The notes beneath the pieces were generated by a model that saw nothing but the letters and a program-made list of their open reading frames with translations, was not told the DNA's origin and searched no databases. Made by a program: the position numbers and the translations under genes. A stretch of DNA of 14,241 nucleotides from Oscillospiraceae bacterium (GTDB lineage: Bacteria; Bacillota; Clostridia; Oscillospirales; Ruminococcaceae): NCBI GenBank assembly GCA_017451665.1, contig JAFTNX010000143.1, positions 1 through 14,241 of the forward strand, read 5' to 3'. Below, in pieces: positions 1 through 6,185 of the stretch (position 1 is the stretch's first letter; every line of letters starts with the position of its first letter).

Positions 1-30
1 ACATAATATCAGCAGTTTCGCTTTAAAAAC

Positions 31-59
31 ATTCTACCACAAGGCAATAGTTATGTCAA
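31..59 (-). promoter_or_regulatory. Sigma-A promoter firing leftwards out of the window
   Basis: Read on the minus strand, TTGACA (54-59) is followed after 17 bp by TAGAAT (31-36), with TGG directly in front as an extended -10. This is a near-consensus housekeeping promoter. It lies downstream of spoVAE and points to the window edge, so it probably drives a gene that is not in this window. The rest of 1-111 holds no gene or convincing terminator that I can see, so spoVA transcripts may run through it. Confidence 0.7.
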
Positions 60-111
60 CAACAATTTACCGAAAAAGTATAAATATTGTTTGAAATATC
101 CCCTGTCTGTA

Positions 112-465
112 TCAATTTTGTTTACTTTTGAACACACAAGCCGAAACAAATCCAAACACAAGTGCTGCCGTAATTCCCCCAGCTGCTGATGAAAGACCAC
201 CTGTGAAAATTCCCACAAATCCCTTTTCGTCAACAGCATATTTTACACCCTCATAAAGAAGATATCCAAAACCAGTGAGAGGTACAGTTGCGCCGGAGCC
301 TGCAAATTCAACGATAGGTTTATAGACACCGAATGCACCAAGGACAACGCCTGCTACTACAAATGCAGACAGTATTCTTGCAGGAGTAAGTTTTGTATAA
401 TCAATTAAAACCTGCCCAACAACGCAGAAAAGTCCACCGATTACAAATGCCCAGAGATAATTCAT
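112..465 (-). CDS. spoVAE: Stage V sporulation protein AE (SpoVAE)
   Basis: A 117-aa, very hydrophobic protein that I recognise as SpoVAE, a membrane component of the SpoVA channel. This channel loads dipicolinic acid into the forespore and releases it at germination. Roughly four membrane segments are visible (near residues 2-20, 28-48, 58-75 and 88-112), with glycine-rich stretches such as the one near residue 90. The ATG at 465 is preceded by AGAGGTGG at good spacing. It overlaps the spoVAD stop in an ATGA arrangement, which implies translational coupling. Length fits the family. The gene is complete. No terminator is visible after it. Confidence 0.93.
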   Translation of the reverse strand: MNYLWAFVIGGLFCVVGQVLIDYTKLTPARILSAFVVAGVVLGAFGVYKPIVEFAGSGATVPLTGFGYLLYEGVKYAVDEKGFVGIFTGGLSSAAGGITAALVFGFVSACVFKSKQN

Positions 466-1514
466 ACGCCACCTCTTTGTTTAAATTTAAAATCAAGATT
501 ATTTTTTTCGTTTGAAATCCACACTCCGTGAGAAATTGACGGAATAGGTTGTCCCTGCTGGTTTATGGTTGTGGAAAGAAGTGCGCCCGTCGCGCAGAAA
601 AGGATATTTTTAAGTTCACCTGATTTGAGTTTAGGAAGAAAATACCCACACAAGACGCTTGCAGCACAGCCACAGCCACTTGCACCCGAATTAACATCAT
701 TATCAGAAAAATCATAAAGCATAAGTCCACAGTCGGTATGTTTTTTATAGACGTTTATATTTTCCTTTTCAAGAAGCTCACAGAAAAGACTGCTGCCCAC
801 CTTACCCAAATCTCCTGTAACTATATAATCAAAGTCGTCGGGTTTCATTTCAAATGCGTCAAGAAAACGCTTTACCGTATCAGCTGCCGCAGGAGCCATA
901 GCTGCACCCATATTATTGGCATCTGTAACATTAAGGTCAACGATTTTTCCGATACACACGCCTCTTACAAAAGGTGGATTTCCGGAATTTTCAACCACAA
1001 GACAGCCTGACGCAGTAGCTGTCCACTGTGAAGTCGGCGCACGCTGTCCACCATAATCCACCGGCATACGATATTGTCTTTCGGCAGTACAATAATGTGA
1101 AGATGTTACTGCAAGGACACGCTCACCGATTTTATTATCAACGCACAGAGATGACAAAAGAAGTCCCTCCGACATAGTTGAACACGCACCATAAATTCCG
1201 AGGAAAGGAATATTATACTCCATAATCCCGAAGGTTGTACCCACGCACTGATTGAGCAAATCTCCACCAAAAATAAAGTCTATATCATCGTTTTTAAGTT
1301 TTCCCTTTTCAAGTGCAAGACGTACTGCCTGCTTTTGTAGCTGGCTTTCGCCCTGCTCATAGGTATCGGTTGAAAAATAGGGGTCGTCGTTGATTTTATC
1401 AAAGAATTTTCCAAGAGGGCCTTCGTTTTCTTTTTTTCCACCCACAGCCGAAAATGTGGTTATTGACGGTGGATTTGACATTTTAAAGCAGGCTCTACCC
1501 ATTTTTTCAGACAA
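462..1514 (-). CDS. spoVAD: Stage V sporulation protein AD (SpoVAD)
   Basis: SpoVAD is a thiolase-fold, membrane-associated, dipicolinate-binding member of the SpoVA complex of spore formers. The N-terminal part carries the family's EGPLG segment. A GACST motif near residue 111 (cysteine 111) sits where thiolases have their active cysteine, and the C-terminal third has Gly/Cys-rich turns typical of the fold. Start choice: the open frame reaches a GTG at 1523, but that GTG is inside the best ribosome site (AGGGTGA, 1520-1526). The TTG at 1514 lies 5 nt after that site and gives 350 aa, close to the usual length of about 340. An ATG at 1502 is the alternative. The gene overlaps spoVAE by 4 nt. 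No spoVAC precedes it; coaX and an intrinsic terminator do. The terminator overlaps this gene's start region, so expression probably depends on a separate sporulation promoter that I could not identify. Confidence 0.9.
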   Translation of the reverse strand: MSEKMGRACFKMSNPPSITTFSAVGGKKENEGPLGKFFDKINDDPYFSTDTYEQGESQLQKQAVRLALEKGKLKNDDIDFIFGGDLLNQCVGTTFGIMEYNIPFLGIYGACSTMSEGLLLSSLCVDNKIGERVLAVTSSHYCTAERQYRMPVDYGGQRAPTSQWTATASGCLVVENSGNPPFVRGVCIGKIVDLNVTDANNMGAAMAPAAADTVKRFLDAFEMKPDDFDYIVTGDLGKVGSSLFCELLEKENINVYKKHTDCGLMLYDFSDNDVNSGASGCGCAASVLCGYFLPKLKSGELKNILFCATGALLSTTINQQGQPIPSISHGVWISNEKNNLDFKFKQRGGV

Positions 1515-1570
1515 AAAAATCACCCTTTCTCAAATAACAGCTTTTTAACTATTATCTGAAAAAAGGGTGA
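1513..1570 (-). terminator. Intrinsic terminator after coaX, overlapping the spoVAD start
   Basis: On the minus strand, the arm at 1570-1559 (starting TCACCCTTT) pairs with 1531-1520 (ending AAAGGGTGA). That gives nine Watson-Crick pairs plus three more, two of them wobbles. The loop is about 27 nt and may pair partly inside. Seven T residues (1519-1513) follow directly. This has the canonical form of a Rho-independent terminator for the coaX operon. The 3' arm is also the spoVAD ribosome site, and the T-run leads into its TTG codon. Confidence 0.72.
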
Positions 1571-1579
1571 GGTTATGCA

Positions 1580-2344
1580 TTAAACATTCTTATTATAAAT
1601 AATCATAAGTCCTTTTAAGAGAAGTGCGTCGTCGAGAATGATTTTTTTCTTACAAAGTGGCATTACCACTCCTGCAAGTCCACCTGTTGCAACAACAGTA
1701 CACTTTTCACCAATCTCTTCTTCAATTCTCTCAATAAGTCCGTCGATAGCACAAGCATTTGAATACATTACGCCACTTTTCATACAGTCGATTGTATTTG
1801 TACCAATTACCTTTTTTGGAACTTCAAATGCGATTTTAGGAAGCTGTGAAGTCTTGGCTGTAAGTGCCTCAGTTGAAACTCCCATTCCGGTCATAATCAT
1901 TCCGCCAAGATAATTCTTATTCTTATCAATTACCGACAAGGTAGTAGCTGTTCCCATATCAATAATAATCTGTGGAACAGGATATTCGTTAATACCTGCT
2001 ACTGCGTCAACGGCAAGGTCGCTACCAAGCTGTGCAGGGTTATCAATCTTTATTGAAAGTCCTGTTTTAATTCCAGGGCCTACAACCATAACCTTAACAT
2101 CAGCATACTTTTCGATTGCTCTCTTTACGGTATTTGTAACCGATGGAACAACCGACGAAATAATAGCTCCGTCAATCATTGATGAATTATAATCGTGCAT
2201 ATTGAGTGCCATTTTAAAGGCTGTTGCGTATTCAAGGTCGGTTGATGAAGGCTTTGTTGAAACTCTTTCTGTAAAAAGAATTTTATCCCCTTCAAAACAG
2301 CCGAGAACTATATTTGTATTTCCGATATCAACTGCAAGTACCAT
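1580..2344 (-). CDS. coaX: Type III pantothenate kinase
   Basis: CoaX phosphorylates pantothenate with ATP in the cytoplasm, the first committed step of coenzyme A synthesis. The 254-aa protein starts with the ASKHA-fold phosphate-binding motif DIGNTN (residues 6-11). It has GSD at 107-109, where family members carry the catalytic aspartate (D109). The second nucleotide-binding motif DMGTATT is at 129-135 and a GGLAG turn is at 221-225. Length matches the family (about 255). The ATG at 2344 follows AGAGGT (2351-2356) by 6 nt. Its start lies 11 nt after the stop of the ECF membrane protein, so the two are co-transcribed, which argues that the transporter's substrate is pantothenate. An intrinsic terminator follows. 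No missing residues were noticed. Confidence 0.95.
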   Translation of the reverse strand: MVLAVDIGNTNIVLGCFEGDKILFTERVSTKPSSTDLEYATAFKMALNMHDYNSSMIDGAIISSVVPSVTNTVKRAIEKYADVKVMVVGPGIKTGLSIKIDNPAQLGSDLAVDAVAGINEYPVPQIIIDMGTATTLSVIDKNKNYLGGMIMTGMGVSTEALTAKTSQLPKIAFEVPKKVIGTNTIDCMKSGVMYSNACAIDGLIERIEEEIGEKCTVVATGGLAGVVMPLCKKKIILDDALLLKGLMIIYNKNV

Positions 2345-2355
2345 TTCAATACCTC

Positions 2356-2925
2356 TTACTTTCTATCAGGTGAAACTACATTTAAAATTCTGACAATTGC
2401 AGAGCTGAGCACAACGTTAACTGCCATTTCCACAAGGAAATTAAGTCCTACAAACCCGAGAATAAGGTATGCACCTATGTTTTCATAGCCTGCCGTTGTT
2501 GCCCATCCCTTGATTGTATCAAAGAAGAACAACATACAGCCACCAAGAAATACTCCTGTATTAACAACCGGTGCAACAACTGCTGATGAAATAACGGCTA
2601 CAAGACGGTTTTTGTTTGCAAGTGCCTTATAGACGATACCTGCACAAAGTCCTGAAAGCATACCTTTAAGTATACAGGTGACAATTGTTCCCGGAACGCT
2701 GATAGCAAGAAATACGCCTGCATCTGTAAAAAGAACTACAATTCCAAAAACTGTACCAAGCCATGCACCTGCCTTCCAGCCATAAAGAGCAGCCCCGACA
2801 ACTATCGGTACAAGCACCAGAGTTATGCTGAATACTCCGAATCTGATAGCGATTGCCATTGACTGGAGCACAACCACGATTGCTGTGAGAATACCTATTC
2901 CCACGATGTTTTTTGTTTTGTTCAT
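2356..2925 (-). CDS. ECF transporter S component, probably pantothenate-specific
   Basis: A 189-aa hydrophobic protein with about six membrane segments (near residues 8-27, 33-50, 54-70, 80-100, 108-130 and 153-178). It is the size and shape of the substrate-binding S components of energy-coupling-factor vitamin transporters. The short N-terminal helix with LTA at 13-15 resembles the segment that contacts the shared EcfT subunit. No ATPase or EcfT gene is adjacent, as is usual for group II ECF systems that share a central module. The position 11 nt upstream of coaX makes pantothenate the most likely substrate (PanT-like), but this rests on context: the family also carries folate, riboflavin, queuosine precursors and others. 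The ATG at 2925 follows AAGGAGG (2933-2939). A long structured leader precedes it. Confidence 0.82.
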   Translation of the reverse strand: MNKTKNIVGIGILTAIVVVLQSMAIAIRFGVFSITLVLVPIVVGAALYGWKAGAWLGTVFGIVVLFTDAGVFLAISVPGTIVTCILKGMLSGLCAGIVYKALANKNRLVAVISSAVVAPVVNTGVFLGGCMLFFFDTIKGWATTAGYENIGAYLILGFVGLNFLVEMAVNVVLSSAIVRILNVVSPDRK

Positions 2926-3049
2926 ATAAATTCCTCCTTGTTATTATTCCCGTTATACGGGATACAATACAACGCAGTAAAACCGTCCTTTTATGCAATG
3001 TCAGGTTCATAAAGATACCTGCAGTATTTTGCAAAAACAATTTTACCAC
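2926..3049 (-). promoter_or_regulatory. Structured 5' leader of the ECF-coaX operon, possible riboswitch
   Basis: About 120 nt separate the predicted transcription start (near 3049) from the ECF start codon, with no open frame of interest. Read on the minus strand, three hairpins are visible. The first is CAGGT/ACCTG (3021-3017 with 3006-3002). The second has an 8-bp stem, GCATAAAA with TTTTA-(bulged C)-TGC, and the loop GGACGG (about 2997-2975). The third is a 6-bp stem, TCCCGT/ACGGGA with a three-base loop (2962-2948), just ahead of the AAGGAGG ribosome site. ACGG of the second loop could pair with CCGT of the third hairpin, which would open it. I do not recognise it as a named riboswitch class. 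The absence of a T-run would fit control of translation. Confidence 0.45.
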
Positions 3050-3055
3050 ACCTTG

Positions 3056-3064
3056 ATTATACCA
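3056..3064 (-). promoter_or_regulatory. Extended -10 promoter of the ECF-coaX operon
   Basis: On the minus strand, TGG-TATAAT (3064-3056) is a perfect extended -10 element. No good -35 hexamer is found 16-18 bp further upstream. A second, weaker TGG-TAAAAT lies at about 3048-3040. The TSS would be near 3049. The promoter is divergent from the flavodiiron promoter, with about 130 bp between the two -10 elements. Confidence 0.55.
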
Positions 3065-3189
3065 CATTTCAAATAAAAAATCTATGTATTTTTTAATGAT
3101 ATTATCCCCTCACAGATTAAAATATTTAATCACATTGACAAAAAACAATTTAATATTCAAAAAAATATCAGAAATAATAAAAATAGTTA

Positions 3190-3218
3190 TTGACAAACTA
3201 CTTATTATGGTTTATAAT
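3190..3218 (+). promoter_or_regulatory. Consensus sigma-A promoter of the flavodiiron operon
   Basis: TTGACA (3190-3195), 17 bp, TATAAT (3213-3218): every base matches consensus. The expected start is near 3225. The -10 lies in the right arm of a 6-5-6 inverted repeat (TATTAT at 3203-3208, ATAATA at 3214-3219). Such a strong promoter would normally need repression, which fits the second inverted repeat at the start site. Confidence 0.82.
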
Positions 3219-3234
3219 ATACCCAAATGGTATA
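3218..3234 (+). promoter_or_regulatory. Inverted repeat at the flavodiiron start site, possible operator
   Basis: TATACC, five bases, GGTATA: perfect 6-bp arms covering the predicted transcription start and touching the -10. A further CCCAA/TTGGG pair (3222-3226 with 3236-3240) overlaps it and could form an mRNA hairpin. The position suits a repressor site, but I cannot name the regulator. It does not match the PerR box well. Confidence 0.42.
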
Positions 3235-3256
3235 GTTGGGAAATGGAGGTTACGCT

Positions 3257-5047
3257 ATGACTATCACAAATGACATCAGATATCTTGGGGTTAACGACCA
3301 CGAAATCGACCTTTTTGAAGGACAGTACAAGGTACCTAATGGTGTCGCATACAACTCTTATGCAATTATTGATGAAAAAATTGCTATTATGGACACTGTT
3401 GACGCTAAGTTTACACATCAGTGGCTTGACAACATTCAGACAGCTTTAAATGGCAGAAAGCCTGACTATCTTGTTGTCCTCCACATGGAGCCTGACCATT
3501 CTGCAAACATTCTGAATTTTACAAAAAGCTATCCTGACGCTAAGATTGTTTCTTCACAGAAGGCTTTTGTTATGATGAAGAATTTCTTCGGTGATGATTT
3601 TGCTGACAAGCAGGTTGTTGTAGGTGAAAACAGCACACTTTCTTTAGGAAAACACACTCTCACATTTGTTACTGCACCTATGGTACACTGGCCTGAGGTT
3701 ATTGTAGCTTATGATGACGTTGACAAGGTTTTATTCTCTGCTGACGGTTTTGGAAAATTCGGAGCGCTAGACGTTGAAGAGGACTGGGCTTGCGAAGCGA
3801 GAAGATACTACATCGGAATTGTTGGAAAATACGGCACACAGGTTCAGGCTTTGTTAAAGAAGGCATCAGCTCTTGATATTGAAATCATCTGCCCTCTTCA
3901 CGGACCTGTATTAAAGGAAAACCTCGGATACTACCTTAATCTTTATAACATCTGGTCAAGCTATCAGCCTGAAAACGAAGGTATTATGATTGCATACACC
4001 TCTGTTTATGGAAATACCAAAAAGGCTGTTATTCAGCTTGCTGATATGCTTAAATCAAAGGGTTGCCCTAAGGTTGTAGTAACCGACCTTGCAAGATGCG
4101 ATATGAGTGAGGCTGTTGAAGACGCATTCAGATACAGTAAAATTGTTCTTGCAACAACTACCTACAATGCTGAAATTTTCCCATTTATGAGAGAATTTAT
4201 AAATCACCTTACGGAAAGAAACTTCCAGAACAGAACTGTTGCTTTTATCGAAAATGGTAGCTGGGCACCTCTTGCAGGTAAGGTTATGAAGGATATGCTT
4301 TCAAAGAGCAAAAATCTTAAATTCACAGAAAACAACGTAAAAATTCTTTCGGCACTCAACGAAGAAAGCTCAGCACAATTAAAGGCACTTTCTGATGAGC
4401 TTTGTCAGGAATACCTTGCTATGCAGGATTCAACAGCTGACAAGAATGACCTGACTGCCCTTTTCAACATCGGATACGGACTTTATGTTGTTACTTCAAA
4501 CGACGGCAAAAAGGACAACGGTCTTATTGTAAATACTGTAACTCAGGTTACAAACACACCAAACAGAATTGCTGTTACTATTAACAAGGAAAACTATTCT
4601 CACCACGTTATCAAACAGACAGGAAAAATGAATATCAACTGTCTTTCGGTTGACGCACCTTTTGCTGTATTTGAAAAGTTCGGTTTCAAGAGTGGAAGAA
4701 ATACCGACAAGTTCGAGGGTTGCGAGCCTTTGAGAAGTGACAACGGACTTGTTTTCCTGCCTAAGCACATAAACTCATTTATGAGCTTAAAGGTTGTGCA
4801 GTATGTTGACCTTGATACTCACGGAATGTTTATCTGTGAAGTTACTGAAGCAAGAGTAATTACAAACAGCGAAACAATGACTTACACATATTACCTTAAC
4901 AATGTAAAGCCTAAGCCTGAAACTGAAGGCAAAAAAGGTTTTGTATGCACAATCTGTGGATACATTTATGAAGGCGATGTGCTTCCTGATGACTTTATCT
5001 GTCCTCTCTGCAAGCACGGTGCAAGTGATTTTGAAGAAATAAAATAA
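3257..5047 (+). CDS. Flavodiiron protein fused to flavin reductase and rubredoxin domains
   Basis: A 596-aa cytoplasmic enzyme that reduces O2 to water and/or NO to N2O at a diiron site, protecting an anaerobe. Residues 1-240 are the metallo-beta-lactamase-like domain, with the diiron ligands visible as H76-x-E78-x-D80, H144, D163 and H215. Residues 242-385 are a flavodoxin domain with the FMN loop TSVYGNT (248-254). Residues about 400-550 resemble the FMN-binding flavin reductase (FlRed) domain. Residues 560-596 form a compact rubredoxin with C564-x-x-C567 and C582-x-x-C585. The fusion puts the electron relay and the oxygen-reducing centre on one chain. The ATG at 3257 follows GGAGGT by 6 nt; the open frame extends to a TTG at 3236 that lacks a ribosome site. 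A free rubredoxin follows after 27 nt. I cannot tell O2 from NO preference by sequence alone. Confidence 0.93.
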   Translation: MTITNDIRYLGVNDHEIDLFEGQYKVPNGVAYNSYAIIDEKIAIMDTVDAKFTHQWLDNIQTALNGRKPDYLVVLHMEPDHSANILNFTKSYPDAKIVSSQKAFVMMKNFFGDDFADKQVVVGENSTLSLGKHTLTFVTAPMVHWPEVIVAYDDVDKVLFSADGFGKFGALDVEEDWACEARRYYIGIVGKYGTQVQALLKKASALDIEIICPLHGPVLKENLGYYLNLYNIWSSYQPENEGIMIAYTSVYGNTKKAVIQLADMLKSKGCPKVVVTDLARCDMSEAVEDAFRYSKIVLATTTYNAEIFPFMREFINHLTERNFQNRTVAFIENGSWAPLAGKVMKDMLSKSKNLKFTENNVKILSALNEESSAQLKALSDELCQEYLAMQDSTADKNDLTALFNIGYGLYVVTSNDGKKDNGLIVNTVTQVTNTPNRIAVTINKENYSHHVIKQTGKMNINCLSVDAPFAVFEKFGFKSGRNTDKFEGCEPLRSDNGLVFLPKHINSFMSLKVVQYVDLDTHGMFICEVTEARVITNSETMTYTYYLNNVKPKPETEGKKGFVCTICGYIYEGDVLPDDFICPLCKHGASDFEEIK

Positions 5048-5074
5048 TTTTATAATTTTTTAGGAGGATTTATT

Positions 5075-5233
5075 ATGGCAAAGTATGTATGTGACGTATG
5101 TGGTTGGATTTATGACGAAGAAGTTGGCGACGAGGAGCTTGGAATTGAAGCAGGCACAAAATTTGCTGACCTTCCTGATGACTTTGTATGCCCACTTTGT
5201 GGCGTTGGCAAAGACAGCTTCAGCGAAGAATAA
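5075..5233 (+). CDS. Rubredoxin
   Basis: A 52-aa electron carrier with a single Fe(Cys)4 site. The ligands are C6-x-x-C9-G and C39-P-L-C42-G, with the usual aromatic residues around them (Y4, W11, Y13, F30) and the loop LPDDFVCP before the second pair. Length is that of a typical rubredoxin. The ATG at 5075 is preceded by TAGGAGG (5061-5067) at 7 nt. It lies 27 nt after the flavodiiron fusion and is followed by an intrinsic terminator, so the pair forms one operon. Its likely role is to pass electrons from an NAD(P)H:rubredoxin reductase, or another donor outside this window, to the flavodiiron protein and to peroxide-reducing enzymes. The fused rubredoxin domain of the neighbour is shorter in the middle; the free one keeps the usual acidic insert. 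Confidence 0.95.
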   Translation: MAKYVCDVCGWIYDEEVGDEELGIEAGTKFADLPDDFVCPLCGVGKDSFSEE

Positions 5234-5251
5234 TTAAAGTTTCAAACCACT

Positions 5252-5288
5252 ATTCCCCTTGACTTTTTGATGTCAGGGGGAATTTTTT
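5252..5288 (+). terminator. Intrinsic terminator of the flavodiiron-rubredoxin operon
   Basis: ATTCCCCTTGAC (5252-5263) pairs with GTCAGGGGGAAT (5272-5283): 12 bp with one T-G wobble and an 8-nt loop. A run of six T residues (5283-5288) follows. The form is strong and canonical. Confidence 0.9.
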
Positions 5289-5334
5289 GTGGGATTTATA
5301 CATATCGGAAATGCTATTTTGTGTAAGTTTAACA

Positions 5335-5356
5335 AAAGTGATAAATTTATCACTTT
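5335..5356 (+). promoter_or_regulatory. Operator copy 1: perfect 22-bp palindrome
   Basis: AAAGTGATAAA followed by its exact reverse complement, centred between 5345 and 5346. The 16-bp core, GTGATAAATTTATCAC (5338-5353), recurs with two changes each at 5380 and 5401. It ends 4 bp upstream of the -35 hexamer. The Cro/CI-type regulator encoded downstream at 6185 is the obvious candidate ligand. Confidence 0.75.
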
Positions 5357-5360
5357 GATG

Positions 5361-5389
5361 TTGACAGCAGTAAATTTATGTGATATATT
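5361..5389 (+). promoter_or_regulatory. Sigma-A promoter of the membrane protein-regulator pair
   Basis: TTGACA (5361-5366), 17 bp, TATATT (5384-5389), with TGA just before the -10 as an extended element. The start would be near 5395. It is bracketed by the operator copies, and copy 2 covers the -10 and start. Confidence 0.8.
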
Positions 5390-5395
5390 TATAAC
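5380..5395 (+). promoter_or_regulatory. Operator copy 2, over the -10 and start site
   Basis: GTGATATATTTATAAC matches the copy 1 core at 14 of 16 positions. It begins exactly 42 bp after copy 1, about four helical turns. Binding here would block RNA polymerase. Confidence 0.6.
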
Positions 5396-5400
5396 ATCAG

Positions 5401-5416
5401 GTGATAAATAAATCAC
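5401..5416 (+). promoter_or_regulatory. Operator copy 3, in the 5' untranslated region
   Basis: GTGATAAATAAATCAC matches the copy 1 core at 14 of 16 positions. It begins 21 bp after copy 2, about two helical turns. It ends 4 bp before the GGAGGT ribosome site (5421-5426). Confidence 0.62.
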
Positions 5417-5432
5417 GCACGGAGGTATAATT

Positions 5433-6185
5433 ATGGAAAACAAAACTAAGAACAAAAAGGACACCGTAAGCTATCGTAACAAACATTACATTGCTATTGC
5501 TGCTGTAATTTGCATTACTGTCGCACAGGCTTTTTCACTTGAAGGAATATGGAAAATTCTTATTTACGCAGGTTTTGCTTTTGTTGTAGGCGCTCTTGTG
5601 GGTACATACGAAAAAAAAGACGAGCTTACAAACGCTACCCTTTTAAAGGCAACTGAATTTACATTTTTTATAGTTCTTGGTACATTGTTTATTTCTGCTA
5701 TTGTTGTAGAAAATTTCGAAGGGATTACAAACACCACACAGCTTGCCATTGATTTATTGTATTACATACTTTTTGGTAGCGTGGCTGTCAGAAGTTTAAT
5801 TTTCCTTATTCTTGACAGAACGCCAAAAAGCGAGTATGATGAAGATGAGGAATTTGAAGAAGAAGTTGAGGAAGTTGATGAAGTAGAAGAAGCTCCTGCT
5901 TTAGTGGAAGAGGAAATTCCTGCTATTGAAGAAAAAGAAGAAAAGCCAGAAACAATTGACATAGAAAAACTCAAAGAAGAGCTTAAAGCACAACTTATGG
6001 AAGAACTCAAAGAAGAATTAAAAAACGATAGTAAGACTGAGGAAGTAATTGAAGAAGCTGTCGAGGAAGTAGTTGAAGAAACTGTCGGAGAAGTAGTTGA
6101 GGAAATTCCTGAAGAAGTTACTGAAACAGAAGAAGAAAAACCAAAGTCAAAGGCTGTTAAGAATAAGAATGCGAGGAAGAGTTAA
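5433..6185 (+). CDS. Four-helix membrane protein with long acidic cytoplasmic tail, unknown function
   Basis: I do not recognise a family for this 250-aa protein. The N-terminus is basic (residues 1-17). Four membrane segments follow at about 18-36, 40-58, 73-93 and 104-127. The rest is a hydrophilic tail: residues 134-170 and 200-235 are dominated by Glu and Val, residues 174-198 look like a charged helix or short coiled coil rich in KEEL/MEEL steps, and the last 15 residues are basic. Even-numbered membrane segments and the basic N-terminus place both ends in the cytoplasm. The ATG at 5433 follows GGAGGT by 6 nt. The stop overlaps the start of a small Cro/CI-type regulator by one base (TAATG), so the two are translated together. 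Small regulator plus membrane protein pairs are common in Firmicutes and often self-regulated, but the role of this one is unknown. Confidence 0.8.
   Translation: MENKTKNKKDTVSYRNKHYIAIAAVICITVAQAFSLEGIWKILIYAGFAFVVGALVGTYEKKDELTNATLLKATEFTFFIVLGTLFISAIVVENFEGITNTTQLAIDLLYYILFGSVAVRSLIFLILDRTPKSEYDEDEEFEEEVEEVDEVEEAPALVEEEIPAIEEKEEKPETIDIEKLKEELKAQLMEELKEELKNDSKTEEVIEEAVEEVVEETVGEVVEEIPEEVTETEEEKPKSKAVKNKNARKS

Noticed and set aside
1515..1523. GTG at 1523 as the spoVAD start.
   Set aside because: The GTG is part of the ribosome-binding sequence AGGGTGA itself, and no other such site lies upstream of it at usable spacing. The TTG at 1514 is better placed.
3001..3009. The ECF leader contains TGAACCTGA on the minus strand, as in TPP riboswitches.
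   Set aside because: The surrounding conserved parts of the TPP element (the CTGAGA motif and the AATGCCAGCG-like segment) are absent, and the gene context is pantothenate, so the nonamer looks like chance.
2666..3067. A 133-codon open frame on the minus strand reaching into the ECF gene.
   Set aside because: It overlaps the ECF coding sequence in another frame, is Cys/Arg/Trp-rich with no family likeness, and covers the structured leader. It is a shadow frame.
3203..3219. A PerR box at the flavodiiron promoter.
   Set aside because: Against TTATAAT-N-ATTATAA only the right half matches well (6 of 7) and the left half is poor (3 of 7), so I report only an inverted repeat of unknown regulator.
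5762..6010. A serine-rich open frame antisense to the acidic tail.
   Set aside because: Poly-Ser is what reversed GAA/GAG-rich codons produce. There is no independent start signal.
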